Part shown: one piece after another, positions 17,724 to 27,247 of the stretch
Position numbering within the stretch: the stretch's first letter is position 1
How the letters are laid out: every line of letters begins with the position of its first letter
Origin: an uncultured Bacteroides sp.
GTDB taxonomy: Bacteria > Bacteroidota > Bacteroidia > Bacteroidales > Bacteroidaceae
Reading direction: 5' to 3'
Assembly: GCF_910578895.1 (NCBI RefSeq)
Contig: NZ_CAJTSC010000001.1
Coordinates: 1 to 54,062, forward strand
Length of the DNA: 54,062 nt
The notes under the pieces: model-generated
What the model was told of the DNA's origin: nothing
Database searches by the model: none
What the model saw: the letters and a program-made list of their open reading frames with translations, nothing else
Translations under genes and position numbers: made by a program

Positions 17724-20700
17724 TTAAAAGTTAAGATTAAGACCTAAAGTATATGTTCTCGGACGCGGCCAGATGTTGTTGTCTATGCCGTTTACACCCG
17801 GAATTTCCGGATCAAGCCCCGAGTACTTGGTGACAGTGAACACATTCTGCACGGAAGCGCTGATACGTCCGGAAATCTTGTCGGTAAAGAATTTCTTGAA
17901 AGTATATCCAAAGGTAATATTATCCATCTTCATGTAAGAGGCATTCTCCAGATACATGTCGCTGCACTTATGCTCGACAGCATTAGTCAACTTAAAGCCG
18001 TTTGTGTATTCAATAGCAGCCTTGTTATAGTTGGACAAAGAGCCCTGGTTGCCGAAGTTATTCAAAGTTCCATTGTCCGCATTGCTGGCATTGAAAGCAT
18101 AATTACCGATGCTCGCACGCAAGTTGAAGCCCAAATCCCAATTCTTGTAAGTAAACTGCGAGCTCAGCCCCATGTAGCAATCCGCCAACGGGTTCTTATT
18201 GGTGAAGTAACGGTCGGCATCAGTGATTTGCCCATCCTTGTTACGGTCTACAAGTGCACCTTGAATGGCATTTCCATTCTCATCATACACCTGCTGGAAC
18301 AACCAGAAATTATAAGGAGTTGCCCCCACCTGATGTCTTGACAATACAACCCCGGTACCGAAAGGAGCGTTGGCAGCTGCGATACCCTCGTATTCGGGAT
18401 TATAATTCACGGTCAGTTTCGTAATCTCGCTCTTGTTCCAAGTGACATTATATCCCAATTCCCAGCTGAAGTCTTTTGTCCGGATAGCCACGGCATTGAT
18501 GTTGAACTCCAAACCTTCGTTCTTCATCGTACCCACATTGGCAGTAATCTGATTGGTAAAGTTCGTTCCAGCGGGTGCACTGACCGTATTCAATAAGTCT
18601 TTAGTATGTTTCTGGTAATACTCAATGCTACCATTGATACGATTGTTCAGGAAACCGTAATCGATACCTACGTTATAAGTAGTCGTCTCCTCCCACTTCA
18701 AGTCGGGGCTATATCCGTCCGGTTTCAATAAAAAGCTTCCCAAATACTGTGTATTCGTGTTGTTGCTGAACACATATTTGGTCAGATACATATAATCGCC
18801 AATTTCCTGCTGACCTGTGATACCATAACCTACACGCAATTTCAAATTAGAAAGAACCTCTCTTGTGCTTTCCATAAAGTTTTCGTTAATCAAACTCCAA
18901 GCCAATGCAACGGAAGGGAACATACCCCAACGATGATTCTTACTGAAACGTGAAGAACCGTCGCGACGTAAAGTAGCCGTCAACAAGTAGCGGTCCATCA
19001 AGTTATAGTTCAAACGACCAAAGAAAGAAACCAAGTAGTTTTCATAAGGAGCCGGTGTGCTGTCATCCCTCAAGTAGCGTCCTTCATTATCATCATAAGT
19101 CCAGCCTTCCTTATCAACCGCCAGTTTTTCAATCGGATTGGATTTGCCTTGGCTGAAGTTGTTATAATAGAAATGTTGCCAGGAATAACCCGCCATCACA
19201 TCAATATGGCTCCGGATAGCCTCAATATCCTTCACATAATTCAAATAGAAATCCAGCACGTGGTTACGACGCAGATTGCTCCAGGAACTACCCTGACCTA
19301 TATTCTTAAAATCACCGTCTTTTGCAGCTTGGAAGGAACCGGGAACCACATAGTTGTCACCCGTGGTCTTGGCGACATCGTAACCCAAGTTCAGGTTGGC
19401 ACGCAAATCTTCGAAACCGTGTATCTTATAGTCAAGCTGAATATTACCCAAGCTACGCTTCGTAGTACCGGAATTATCTACGTTATACAACAATGAAAGT
19501 GGATTGACAGATGCCAGCGTATTGGGAGAAGCAGCACCTTCTACAATGGAAGTCCAGTTATAATAGCCATTGTATCCATACTCTGTATCTGTATAAATCG
19601 GTTTGGTGGGATCGTAATAAGCAGCAGCGCCCACAGCACCCGAATCGGCAAAACGGTTGTTGTTAATAGTGCCCTTCACATTGACATCCACACTCAAATG
19701 ATTGTCGAAGAACTTAGGGCTCAGGTTGACGGCTCCCGTATAACGTTCATACTTGGAAGTTTTCAACGTACCACGCTCGTTATTGTAACCGAAAGAGACA
19801 CGGAAAGGCAAGAAACCCGCCTTACCGGCAACCGCCAAGTTCTGATCCGTACTTAAACCTGCCTGGTAAATGGCGTCCTGCCAATCGGTCGACTGTTCGG
19901 GAAACTGATTCAGAATATCTCTTACCGCTTTGCCTTCGGCAGTTCCTTCTGCGTACTGACCAAGAATAGCATTACGGAATTCATCGCCACTCATCACATC
20001 CAGTCGGTTATACGGGTCTTTCACCGTATAAGTACTGCTATAAGTCACCTTTACTTTTCCCTGGCTTCCTTTCTTGGTAGTAATGATAATTACACCATTG
20101 GATGCACGAGAACCGTAAATCGCCGTTGCTGACGCATCTTTCAATACGGTGAATGTCTCAATGTCGTTCGGGTTAATAGTAGACAACGCGTTTGAGGTTC
20201 CTGGAGCGGCATCATTAGAGGTAGGGATACCATCGATTACAATCAACGGATCGTTGCTGGCATTCAAAGAAGCCCCGCTGCGGATACGGATGGTAGAACC
20301 CGCACCCGGACCGCCATCACCGGAAGTAATGGCAAGTCCCGGCACTTTGCCCTGTATAAGTTCTTGCGGGGAAGTAACGGCACCTCTATTCAGTTCTTCC
20401 GCTTCAATAGCAACAACCGAACCGCTCAGGTCGCTCTTCTTTACAGAACCGTAACCAATTACGACAACAGCATCCAACAGTTGGGAATCATCTTCCATAT
20501 TCACAACTACCGAAGGAGCAGCAGCCACTTCCTGAGTCTTATAACCGATAAAAGAGATTACCAATGTAGCACCTTTAGAAACCGACAAGGTAAAATTACC
20601 ATCGGCATTCGTAATCGTACCATTGGACGAATTACCTTTTTCCACTACATTTGCGCCTATCACACCACCCAAAGCATCCTTCACATGCCCCTTCACAGTG

Positions 20701-20789
20701 ATATTCTGTGCATAAACGCCAACAGACAAGAACAACCCTACGATTAGGGTAAGAATCGTTCGACTGATTCCAAGATTAACTTGCTTCAT
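17724..20789 (-). CDS. susC: SusC/RagA-family TonB-dependent transporter
   Basis: 1021-residue outer-membrane barrel that imports oligosaccharides using TonB energy. It has a signal peptide ending VYAQ and an N-terminal carboxypeptidase-regulatory-like domain (about 28-105, with GTITNADGNFTL and VISFIGYKTQEV). The plug follows (DAVVVIGYGSVKKSDLSGSV). The family plug signature VIIITTKKGSQGKVKVTY and a C-terminal strand ending in Phe complete it. There is no N-terminal anti-sigma-interacting STN domain, so regulation is not by a hybrid ECF pathway. It is the first gene of the minus arm, with a -7 box at 20915-20922 and a candidate LacI site upstream. Confidence 0.96.
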   Translation of the reverse strand: MKQVNLGISRTILTLIVGLFLSVGVYAQNITVKGHVKDALGGVIGANVVEKGNSSNGTITNADGNFTLSVSKGATLVISFIGYKTQEVAAAPSVVVNMEDDSQLLDAVVVIGYGSVKKSDLSGSVVAIEAEELNRGAVTSPQELIQGKVPGLAITSGDGGPGAGSTIRIRSGASLNASNDPLIVIDGIPTSNDAAPGTSNALSTINPNDIETFTVLKDASATAIYGSRASNGVIIITTKKGSQGKVKVTYSSTYTVKDPYNRLDVMSGDEFRNAILGQYAEGTAEGKAVRDILNQFPEQSTDWQDAIYQAGLSTDQNLAVAGKAGFLPFRVSFGYNNERGTLKTSKYERYTGAVNLSPKFFDNHLSVDVNVKGTINNNRFADSGAVGAAAYYDPTKPIYTDTEYGYNGYYNWTSIVEGAASPNTLASVNPLSLLYNVDNSGTTKRSLGNIQLDYKIHGFEDLRANLNLGYDVAKTTGDNYVVPGSFQAAKDGDFKNIGQGSSWSNLRRNHVLDFYLNYVKDIEAIRSHIDVMAGYSWQHFYYNNFSQGKSNPIEKLAVDKEGWTYDDNEGRYLRDDSTPAPYENYLVSFFGRLNYNLMDRYLLTATLRRDGSSRFSKNHRWGMFPSVALAWSLINENFMESTREVLSNLKLRVGYGITGQQEIGDYMYLTKYVFSNNTNTQYLGSFLLKPDGYSPDLKWEETTTYNVGIDYGFLNNRINGSIEYYQKHTKDLLNTVSAPAGTNFTNQITANVGTMKNEGLEFNINAVAIRTKDFSWELGYNVTWNKSEITKLTVNYNPEYEGIAAANAPFGTGVVLSRHQVGATPYNFWLFQQVYDENGNAIQGALVDRNKDGQITDADRYFTNKNPLADCYMGLSSQFTYKNWDLGFNLRASIGNYAFNASNADNGTLNNFGNQGSLSNYNKAAIEYTNGFKLTNAVEHKCSDMYLENASYMKMDNITFGYTFKKFFTDKISGRISASVQNVFTVTKYSGLDPEIPGVNGIDNNIWPRPRTYTLGLNLNF

Positions 20790-20914
20790 GCATTTAATAA
20801 ATTAAAGTTAACAATATTAATTATATATATTATTCGAAAAATAGTTTTCGTATCCAGCCTGCCAATGTCTTTCAAGCATACATATCACACACAGCATGAT
20901 GCAGCATGACGCAG

Positions 20915-20922
20915 CAAAAATA
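20915..20922 (-). promoter_or_regulatory. -7 box of the susC promoter
   Basis: On the minus strand this reads TATTTTTG, an exact TAnnTTTG match. It implies a 5' leader of roughly 120 nt before the susC ATG. Confidence 0.6.
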
Positions 20923-20976
20923 TGATTTATTAATTTAATAAATACTAGGGAATGTACTAAATATAAAGGGCAGGAA

Positions 20977-20992
20977 ATGCAAACGATTGCAT
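20977..20992 (-). promoter_or_regulatory. Candidate LacI-type operator, susC side
   Basis: ATGCAAACGATTGCAT has perfect 6-bp arms around ACGA, the size and shape of a LacI/GalR-family operator. It lies about 55 bp upstream of the susC -7 box, so it does not overlap the core promoter. Confidence 0.65.
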
Positions 20993-21258
20993 GAATTTGC
21001 GCGCATGTGCAGTTTTCAACTCGGCTTTCCCATTTACTTGGCACAACACGACCACACTTATAATGCCACACACCGCACTATAGATACAACGGTACTATAC
21101 CACACATACAGCATTGCTGTATTACACATAAAGCGACACTGTACGATGCATACAGCACCCATACGGTACAGAAAGACTGATAACAAAGAAGTTGACTCTC
21201 TCCTGTTTTTTCCATGCAATATCTCCAAAATCTTAAAATTCCCATTCCGACAAGACAA

Positions 21259-21272
21259 TGCAATCGTTTGCA
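21259..21272 (+). promoter_or_regulatory. Candidate LacI-type operator, lacI side
   Basis: TGCAATCGTTTGCA is the exact reverse complement of the 14-bp core at 20978-20991. The two sites lie 281 bp apart and face the two divergent arms. Confidence 0.65.
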
Positions 21273-21359
21273 CAAACTTACATTCCGATATATAATAATG
21301 AATAGGTGTCTTTTAACTAATTCCGTTATTTTTGCAAACGGAACAATGGAGATTTGCAT

Positions 21360-21367
21360 TATCTTTG
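21360..21367 (+). promoter_or_regulatory. -7 box of the lacI-type regulator gene
   Basis: TATCTTTG matches TAnnTTTG, 22 nt before the ATG at 21390. A TTTG at 21331-21334 is slightly too far away for an ideal -33 element, and it overlaps an operator half site (TGCAAACG, 21333-21340). Confidence 0.6.
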
Positions 21368-21389
21368 ACCGAAAAATCAAATCATACTC

Positions 21390-22397
21390 ATGAATAAACC
21401 GCAGATAACAATCAAGGATATCGCTCGGGCATTGAATGTCTCGCCCTCTACCGTGTCAAGAGCACTCAAGGACAATCCGGACATTAGTCGGGAGACCCGC
21501 GACCTTATCCATTCGTATGCGCGCGAACATAATTATAAGCCCAATGTACTTGCCGTCAATCTCCGTTCAAGCCGCAGCAATACGATCGGCGTGATTGTTC
21601 CCCAATTAGTGCATCACTTCTTTTCGTGCGTATTGAGTGGCATCGAGACAGCGGCAACCCAAGCCGGCTACAACATCATCGTAGCGCAAAGTAACGAATC
21701 ATACGAACAGGAAGTGAAGATTGTCCATTCTTTTCTTGCCGCCCGGGTCTGTGGCGTCATTGCTTCTCTTGCCAAGAATACGGAGCACTACAATCATTAT
21801 CAAGAATTGTTAAACAACGATATTCCAATTGTCTTCTACGACCGCATCTGTACAGGGCTGAAAACGGAACGGGTGGTCGTAGACGACTATGCAGGTTCAT
21901 TTGCCGCCGTGGAGTACATGATTCAGACGGGGTGCAAACGCATCTTCTTCTATGGAGCCGACCCTCATCTTGAAATTACCAAGAACCGACGCAACGGCTA
22001 TACGGACGCCATGAAGAAATACAAAATCCCGGTAGACGACAGCATGATTTTGCTATGCGACAATCGGGAGCGCGCCATTGCCATAACGCCCGACCTGTTG
22101 GAAAGCGACAATCGTCCCGACGGTTTCTTTGCCATTAACGATGAAACGGCGGCAGGCATTTTGTATGCCTGCAAACTGGTAGGGCTGAAAGTTCCGGATG
22201 AGGTTTCCATCTGCGGCTTTACCGACGGCGCCATTGCCCAAAGTACCGACCCGAAACTGACAACGGTGGAGCAACGTGGAGAGGAAGTAGGCAAAAGCGC
22301 ATTCGGCATCCTGACCGAAAAGTTGGAAGGGAACGAGGAGAAAAGTACCAACAAGATTGTACGGACAAACTTAGTAGTGAGAGGAACAACGAAATAA
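21390..22397 (+). CDS. LacI-family transcriptional regulator of the starch locus
   Basis: 335 residues. The N-terminal HTH (TIKDIARALNVSPSTVSRAL, about 7-26) is followed by the hinge helix region (NVLAVNLRSSRSNTIG). A periplasmic-binding-protein-like sugar-binding domain follows, with IGVIVPQLVHHFFS, VFYDR and DGFFAINDETAAG. It likely senses a maltooligosaccharide or glucose derivative in the cytoplasm and binds the two palindromes in the adjacent divergent region. The classical Bacteroides starch locus uses the membrane sensor SusR, so a LacI protein is an alternative control. The MFS gene follows after 55 nt. Confidence 0.93.
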   Translation: MNKPQITIKDIARALNVSPSTVSRALKDNPDISRETRDLIHSYAREHNYKPNVLAVNLRSSRSNTIGVIVPQLVHHFFSCVLSGIETAATQAGYNIIVAQSNESYEQEVKIVHSFLAARVCGVIASLAKNTEHYNHYQELLNNDIPIVFYDRICTGLKTERVVVDDYAGSFAAVEYMIQTGCKRIFFYGADPHLEITKNRRNGYTDAMKKYKIPVDDSMILLCDNRERAIAITPDLLESDNRPDGFFAINDETAAGILYACKLVGLKVPDEVSICGFTDGAIAQSTDPKLTTVEQRGEEVGKSAFGILTEKLEGNEEKSTNKIVRTNLVVRGTTK

Positions 22398-22452
22398 GAA
22401 CACAACCGACCGAATTAATCTATAAACCAATATCATAAAAAGCAAAAGAGCA

Positions 22453-23820
22453 ATGAAAGTAAAACCCGATTTAAGTTTCTGGAAACTGTGGAACATCAGC
22501 TTCGGTTTTTTTGGCGTACAGATTGCATACGCCCTGCAAAGTGCGAATATCAGCCGCATCTTCTCTACTTTAGGAGCCGACCCGCATAGCTTAAGTTATT
22601 TCTGGATATTACCTCCGCTGGCAGGCATCATCGTGCAACCCATCGTCGGAGCTGCCAGCGACAAGACCTGGACGCGCTTCGGGCGCCGCATCCCCTATCT
22701 GTTCATAGGCTCGTTAGTGGCGGTACTCGTCATGTGCCTGCTCCCCAATGCGGGCAGTTTCGGCATGGTGGTAAGCACGGCTATGATTTTCGGTCTGGTA
22801 TCATTAATGTTTTTGGACACCTCCATCAATATGGCAATGCAACCTTTCAAGATGATGGTAGGCGACATGGTGAACGAGAAGCAGAAAGGACTCGCCTACT
22901 CCATACAGAGTTTCCTATGCAATGCCGGCAGCCTGGTAGGTTATCTGTTCCCGTTCATATTTGCACGGGTAGGCATCAGCAATACGGCGCCGCAGGGTAT
23001 AATCCCCGACTCCGTAATCTACTCCTTCTATATCGGGGCTGCCATCCTGATATTCTGTGTCGTCTACACAACGGTCAAGGTGAAGGAGATGCCGCCAGCA
23101 GAATATGCGGAATATCATGGCATTACGGAAAAGCAGGAACACGAGAAGGTGAATATGCTGCAACTGCTGGTCAAAGCGCCGAAAGCCTTTTGGACGGTGG
23201 GGCTGGTACAATTCTTCTGTTGGTTTGCTTTCATGTTCATGTGGACATACACCAACGGAAGCATCGCCGCAAATGTTTTCGATGCCCCCACCGTGGAACA
23301 TACAACAAACGGCATCACTAAAACAGTACTCGACACCAAGAGCCTGCAATACCAAGAAGCTGCCAACTGGGTGGGCGTGCTGTTTGCCGTGCAAGCCATC
23401 GGTTCCGTGCTTTGGGCTGTCTGCATTCCCTTGTTCAAAGACCGCCGCTTTATTTATACGTTGAGTCTTGCATTGGGCGGCATCGGATTTATCTCCACTT
23501 ATTTTATACATAACCAATACGTACTGTTCATATCCTTCCTGCTGATAGGTTGCGCGTGGGCTGCCATGCTGGCATTGCCGTTCACTATTCTGACCAATGC
23601 CCTTTCCGGCAGGCACATGGGCACATACCTCGGGTTGTTCAACGGCACCATCTGTATCCCTCAAATCGTAGCAGCGGCATTAGGTGGAAGTATTTTGGCA
23701 CTGTTCACGCCCAAAGGGATGCTTTCTCCCGAAATAAATATGCTGGTAATGGCGGGTGTGATGCTTATAATCGGAGCCGCCTGCGTATATTTGATAAAAG
23801 AGACTAACGAAGAAAGATAA
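22453..23820 (+). CDS. MFS sugar transporter, probably maltose/maltooligosaccharide
   Basis: 455 residues with about 12 membrane segments. The N-terminal half carries PPLAGIIVQPIVGAASD and WTRFGRRIPY, typical of the GPH/SLC45-like sugar transporter branch of the MFS. It would move maltose or short maltooligosaccharides from periplasm to cytoplasm. That function is inferred from its place between a LacI regulator and a GH65 phosphorylase. A Lys/Glu-rich cytoplasmic loop lies mid-protein and an extended periplasmic loop near residues 270-300. The GH65 gene follows after 19 nt. Confidence 0.88.
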   Translation: MKVKPDLSFWKLWNISFGFFGVQIAYALQSANISRIFSTLGADPHSLSYFWILPPLAGIIVQPIVGAASDKTWTRFGRRIPYLFIGSLVAVLVMCLLPNAGSFGMVVSTAMIFGLVSLMFLDTSINMAMQPFKMMVGDMVNEKQKGLAYSIQSFLCNAGSLVGYLFPFIFARVGISNTAPQGIIPDSVIYSFYIGAAILIFCVVYTTVKVKEMPPAEYAEYHGITEKQEHEKVNMLQLLVKAPKAFWTVGLVQFFCWFAFMFMWTYTNGSIAANVFDAPTVEHTTNGITKTVLDTKSLQYQEAANWVGVLFAVQAIGSVLWAVCIPLFKDRRFIYTLSLALGGIGFISTYFIHNQYVLFISFLLIGCAWAAMLALPFTILTNALSGRHMGTYLGLFNGTICIPQIVAAALGGSILALFTPKGMLSPEINMLVMAGVMLIIGAACVYLIKETNEER

Positions 23821-23839
23821 AACACAGAAAAACACCTCC

Positions 23840-26158
23840 ATGAAAAAATACCTTAAAACCGATGAATGGAACATCATAGAGAATAGCTTCCAAGCCGACC
23901 GTATGCGATGGTCGGAGAGTATATTCAGCCTGGGCAACGGCCGTTTCGGACAGCGGGGCTATTTTGAAGAGCCATATAGCAGCGACAGCTATCGCGGCGC
24001 ATTCGTGGCGGGTATCACATTCTTGGACAAAACCCGCGTAGGCTGGTGGAAGAACGGTTTCCCCCGATTCTACACGCGCATCCCCAACGCACCGGATTGG
24101 AGCCGCATCAGCCTGCGGCTCATTGACGAAGAACTGGACCTGGCACAATGGGATGTGGACAGTTTCAACAGACGTCTCGACATGAAAGCGGGTATCTCTT
24201 ACCGCGACACGGAAGTCACCTCGTCGCGAGGCAACAAACTTCGCCTGCATACGGAACACATCACCGATATGGCACGTCCCAACCTCTGCCTGATCAAATA
24301 TAGCGTCACGTCACTCAACTATGCGGGTAAGATTTCCCTCGTACCGGCTTTTGACGGGGATGTCGTAAACTGCACCGAGCAACCCGATGGAAAGATATGG
24401 AATATCCTACGTTCCGGCACAACCAATAACTGCGCTTACCTATGGACACAGACCAGACGGGAAGATGCGCAGATATGCTATGCCATGACCTACCAGTTCT
24501 TCAAGAATAACAAAGAGACATTCGCCAACCCAATACGAATAGAAAAAGAGAAGCAGGCGGGCTTCAGCGTAGGCATTGAGGTGAAACCGGGAGATACCGT
24601 AACGCTCATCAAATACATCGCCATCACATCTTCCCTCTATTACGAACGGCATAATTTGATAGAAACATCCGTATCGGAAGCCCGAAAAGCCCAAAGTACG
24701 GGTTGGGATGTCTTGGAACAAGAGCACCGGAAAGCCTGGCAGGAGATATGGGACGAGACCGATGTCATCATCGAAGGTGATCCGGAAGCCCAGCAGGGTA
24801 TACGCTATAACATCTTCCAGCTCTACCAGACATACCGAGGAGATGATTCGCGCCTGAATATCGGTCCTAAAGGGTTTACCGGTGAGAAGTATGGCGGAAA
24901 CACTTACTGGAATACAGAATTGTGTTGCGTTCCCTTCTTCCTGCTCTCCACTCCGAAAAAGATTGCCGAGAACCTGTTGATGTACCGCTATAAGCAACTG
25001 CCTAAAGCCATTGAAAATGCCCGCAAACTGGGTTTCGGCAACGGTGCAGCCCTCTTTCCGCAGGTCACCGGCAACGGCGAAGAGTGCCATAGCGAATGGG
25101 AGATTACTTTTGAAGAGATTCATCGGAACAACATGATTGTCTATGCCATTCTGCAACATGCTACGCTTACGGGCACACTGGATTACATCGCCCGTTACGG
25201 GCTGGAGGTAATGATAGCCGTCAGCCGTTTCTGGAGCCAGCGGGTGTCTTTCTCACAGCCTAAGCAAAAATACGTCATCCTGGGAGTTACCGGACCCAAC
25301 GAGTATGAAAACAATGTAGACAACAATTGGTATACCAACTATTCCTGTATGCGTTGCCTCAGGGCTACCCTGGGCTATCTTGAAATCATAGCACGGCAAT
25401 ATCCCGAGGAATATGCCCGCGTATGCCGCACCACCCAACTAAACCATACGGAAGAATGCGGGCGTTGGCGGGACATCATCGAACGGCTGTACCTGCCGGA
25501 AGACCCGGAACGGGGCATCTTCATCCAAAACGACGGTTATATGGACAAGGTACTGCAAAGCGTAGACGCCATTCCCGGTAACGAGCGCCCTATCAACCAA
25601 TATTGGTCGTGGGACCGTATTTTGCGTTCCTGCTACATCAAGCAAAGTGATGTCCTGCTTGGCTTATATCTTTATTATTTCAACTTCGACAGGGAAACCA
25701 TCCGCCGCAACTTTGAGTTTTACGAACCAATGACCGTGCACGAGTCTTCCCTTTCCCCGCATATCCATTCCATTCTTGCCGCACGTATCGGAAAAGTGGA
25801 AAAGGCATACCAATTATTCCTGCATGCCACCCGTCTGGACTTGGACGATTACAACAATGAAGGCGACCAAGGACTACATATCACCAGTATGCCGGGCAGC
25901 TGGCTGGCGGTGGTACGCGGGTTTGCTGGATTGCAAATTCTGAACGACACGCTTAAGATAGAACCCTCCATACCTGAGAAATGGAGTAGTTATTCATTCA
26001 AAGTGAATTACTTAGGCCGCACGCTGCGCATACAAGTTGGCAAAGAAATAAAAATCGGACTGACCTCCGGAAACAAACTGAACATACAGATATATGAAAA
26101 CGTTTATGAATTAAGGCAAGGGGCCGATTTAACGGTCGCCCTCAAAGACTTGCCTTAA
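23840..26158 (+). CDS. GH65 glycoside phosphorylase, probably maltose phosphorylase
   Basis: 772 residues without a signal peptide, so cytoplasmic. It has the GH65 N-terminal beta-sandwich (SLGNGRFGQRGYFEE), the (alpha/alpha)6 barrel with GFTGEKYGGNTYWNTE, and the catalytic acid E488 in GVTGPNEYENNVDNNWY. The C-terminal HITSMPGSWLAVVRGFAGL segment carries the phosphate-binding side. Maltose phosphorylase converts maltose and phosphate to glucose and beta-glucose-1-phosphate. Kojibiose, nigerose or trehalose specificity cannot be excluded from sequence alone. The usual partner gene for beta-phosphoglucomutase is not adjacent. The RND operon begins 9 nt downstream. Confidence 0.92.
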   Translation: MKKYLKTDEWNIIENSFQADRMRWSESIFSLGNGRFGQRGYFEEPYSSDSYRGAFVAGITFLDKTRVGWWKNGFPRFYTRIPNAPDWSRISLRLIDEELDLAQWDVDSFNRRLDMKAGISYRDTEVTSSRGNKLRLHTEHITDMARPNLCLIKYSVTSLNYAGKISLVPAFDGDVVNCTEQPDGKIWNILRSGTTNNCAYLWTQTRREDAQICYAMTYQFFKNNKETFANPIRIEKEKQAGFSVGIEVKPGDTVTLIKYIAITSSLYYERHNLIETSVSEARKAQSTGWDVLEQEHRKAWQEIWDETDVIIEGDPEAQQGIRYNIFQLYQTYRGDDSRLNIGPKGFTGEKYGGNTYWNTELCCVPFFLLSTPKKIAENLLMYRYKQLPKAIENARKLGFGNGAALFPQVTGNGEECHSEWEITFEEIHRNNMIVYAILQHATLTGTLDYIARYGLEVMIAVSRFWSQRVSFSQPKQKYVILGVTGPNEYENNVDNNWYTNYSCMRCLRATLGYLEIIARQYPEEYARVCRTTQLNHTEECGRWRDIIERLYLPEDPERGIFIQNDGYMDKVLQSVDAIPGNERPINQYWSWDRILRSCYIKQSDVLLGLYLYYFNFDRETIRRNFEFYEPMTVHESSLSPHIHSILAARIGKVEKAYQLFLHATRLDLDDYNNEGDQGLHITSMPGSWLAVVRGFAGLQILNDTLKIEPSIPEKWSSYSFKVNYLGRTLRIQVGKEIKIGLTSGNKLNIQIYENVYELRQGADLTVALKDLP

Positions 26159-26167
26159 TCAGCATAA

Positions 26168-27220
26168 ATGAAGAAAATATATACGTTAGCCCTGGCAGTG
26201 ACGTTAGTCATTACGTCCTGCGGGCAAAAGAAAGGGAAAGAAACCACCCCGGTACGACCTGTGAAAACGGCTATCGTGAGTTCGCAGCCGGTCATACTGA
26301 AAGATTTCTCCGGCATGGTGGAAGCCGTGGAGTATGTGCAGCTGGCATTTCGTGTGGGCGGGCAAATCATCAACCTTCCGGTAGTGGAAGGACAAAGGGT
26401 AAAGAAAGGACAACTGATTGCCGCCATCGACCCACGGGACATCTCCTTGCAATATGCCGCCGACAAGGCTGCCTATGAAACCGCCGTCGCACAAATGGAA
26501 CGCAACAAACGGTTGTTGGGCAGACAGGCTATCTCCCGGCAGGAGTATGAAATCAGCGTTGCCAATTATCAGAAAGCAAAATCCGCCTACGAGTTCTCTG
26601 CCAACAACATGCGGGATACGAAACTGACGGCTCCCTTCGACGGCTCTATCGAAAAGCGGCTGGTAGAGAACTATCAGCGCGTCAGTTCGGGAGAAGGCAT
26701 TGTACGGCTGGTCAATACACGGAAGCTACGCATCAAGTTTACCGTGCCCGACGATTATCTCTACCTGCTTCGCGACAAAGATGCCACATTCAAGGTAGAG
26801 TTCGACAGCTACAAAGGCAAGGTGTTCAATGCCAAACTGGAAGAATATCTCGACATATCGACCGATGGCACGGGCATCCCGGTCACAATCACCATCAACG
26901 ATCCTGCTTTTGACCGTACCGTCTATGATGTGAAACCCGGCTTTACCTGTAGTATCCGTCTCGCCTCGGACATCACTTCCTTCACCGAAGAAAAACTGAT
27001 GAATGTACCGCTAAGCGCCGTATTCGGCGACAGCGAAAGCAAGCGTACCTACGTATGGGTAGTGAAAGGCGGCAAAGTAAGCCGCCGCGAGATAACCGTA
27101 TATTCACCGACGGGCGAAGCCAACCTTCTTATCTCCAAAGGACTGCAACCGGACGAAACCATTGTTACAGCTGGAGTATACCAATTGACGGACGGACAGC
27201 GGATAAAAGAAATTAGATAA
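26168..27220 (+). CDS. RND efflux periplasmic adaptor (MFP) lipoprotein
   Basis: 350 residues. The lipobox VITSC (C18) anchors it in a membrane. The usual order of barrel-sandwich and hairpin is visible: VEAVEYVQLAFRVGGQI, VVEGQRVKKGQLIAAIDPRD, then a coiled-coil hairpin (about 85-145) and LTAPFDGSIEKRLVENYQ, followed by beta-barrel and membrane-proximal domains. It bridges the RND pump and the outer-membrane channel encoded just downstream. It is the first gene of the efflux set and lies 9 nt after GH65. Confidence 0.93.
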   Translation: MKKIYTLALAVTLVITSCGQKKGKETTPVRPVKTAIVSSQPVILKDFSGMVEAVEYVQLAFRVGGQIINLPVVEGQRVKKGQLIAAIDPRDISLQYAADKAAYETAVAQMERNKRLLGRQAISRQEYEISVANYQKAKSAYEFSANNMRDTKLTAPFDGSIEKRLVENYQRVSSGEGIVRLVNTRKLRIKFTVPDDYLYLLRDKDATFKVEFDSYKGKVFNAKLEEYLDISTDGTGIPVTITINDPAFDRTVYDVKPGFTCSIRLASDITSFTEEKLMNVPLSAVFGDSESKRTYVWVVKGGKVSRREITVYSPTGEANLLISKGLQPDETIVTAGVYQLTDGQRIKEIR

Positions 27221-27247
27221 CCTCACCACCTTATCATTCTCATAAAA

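Larger units (their letters stand above)
20790..21389. other. 600-nt divergent regulatory region of the sus-like locus
   Basis: Non-coding. It contains a minus-strand -7 box (20915-20922), a plus-strand -7 box (21360-21367) and two identical palindromic operators in opposite orientation (20978-20991, 21259-21272). A half site lies at 21333-21340, and a TACAGC/GCTGTA inverted repeat occurs near 21109-21123. Confidence 0.75.
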
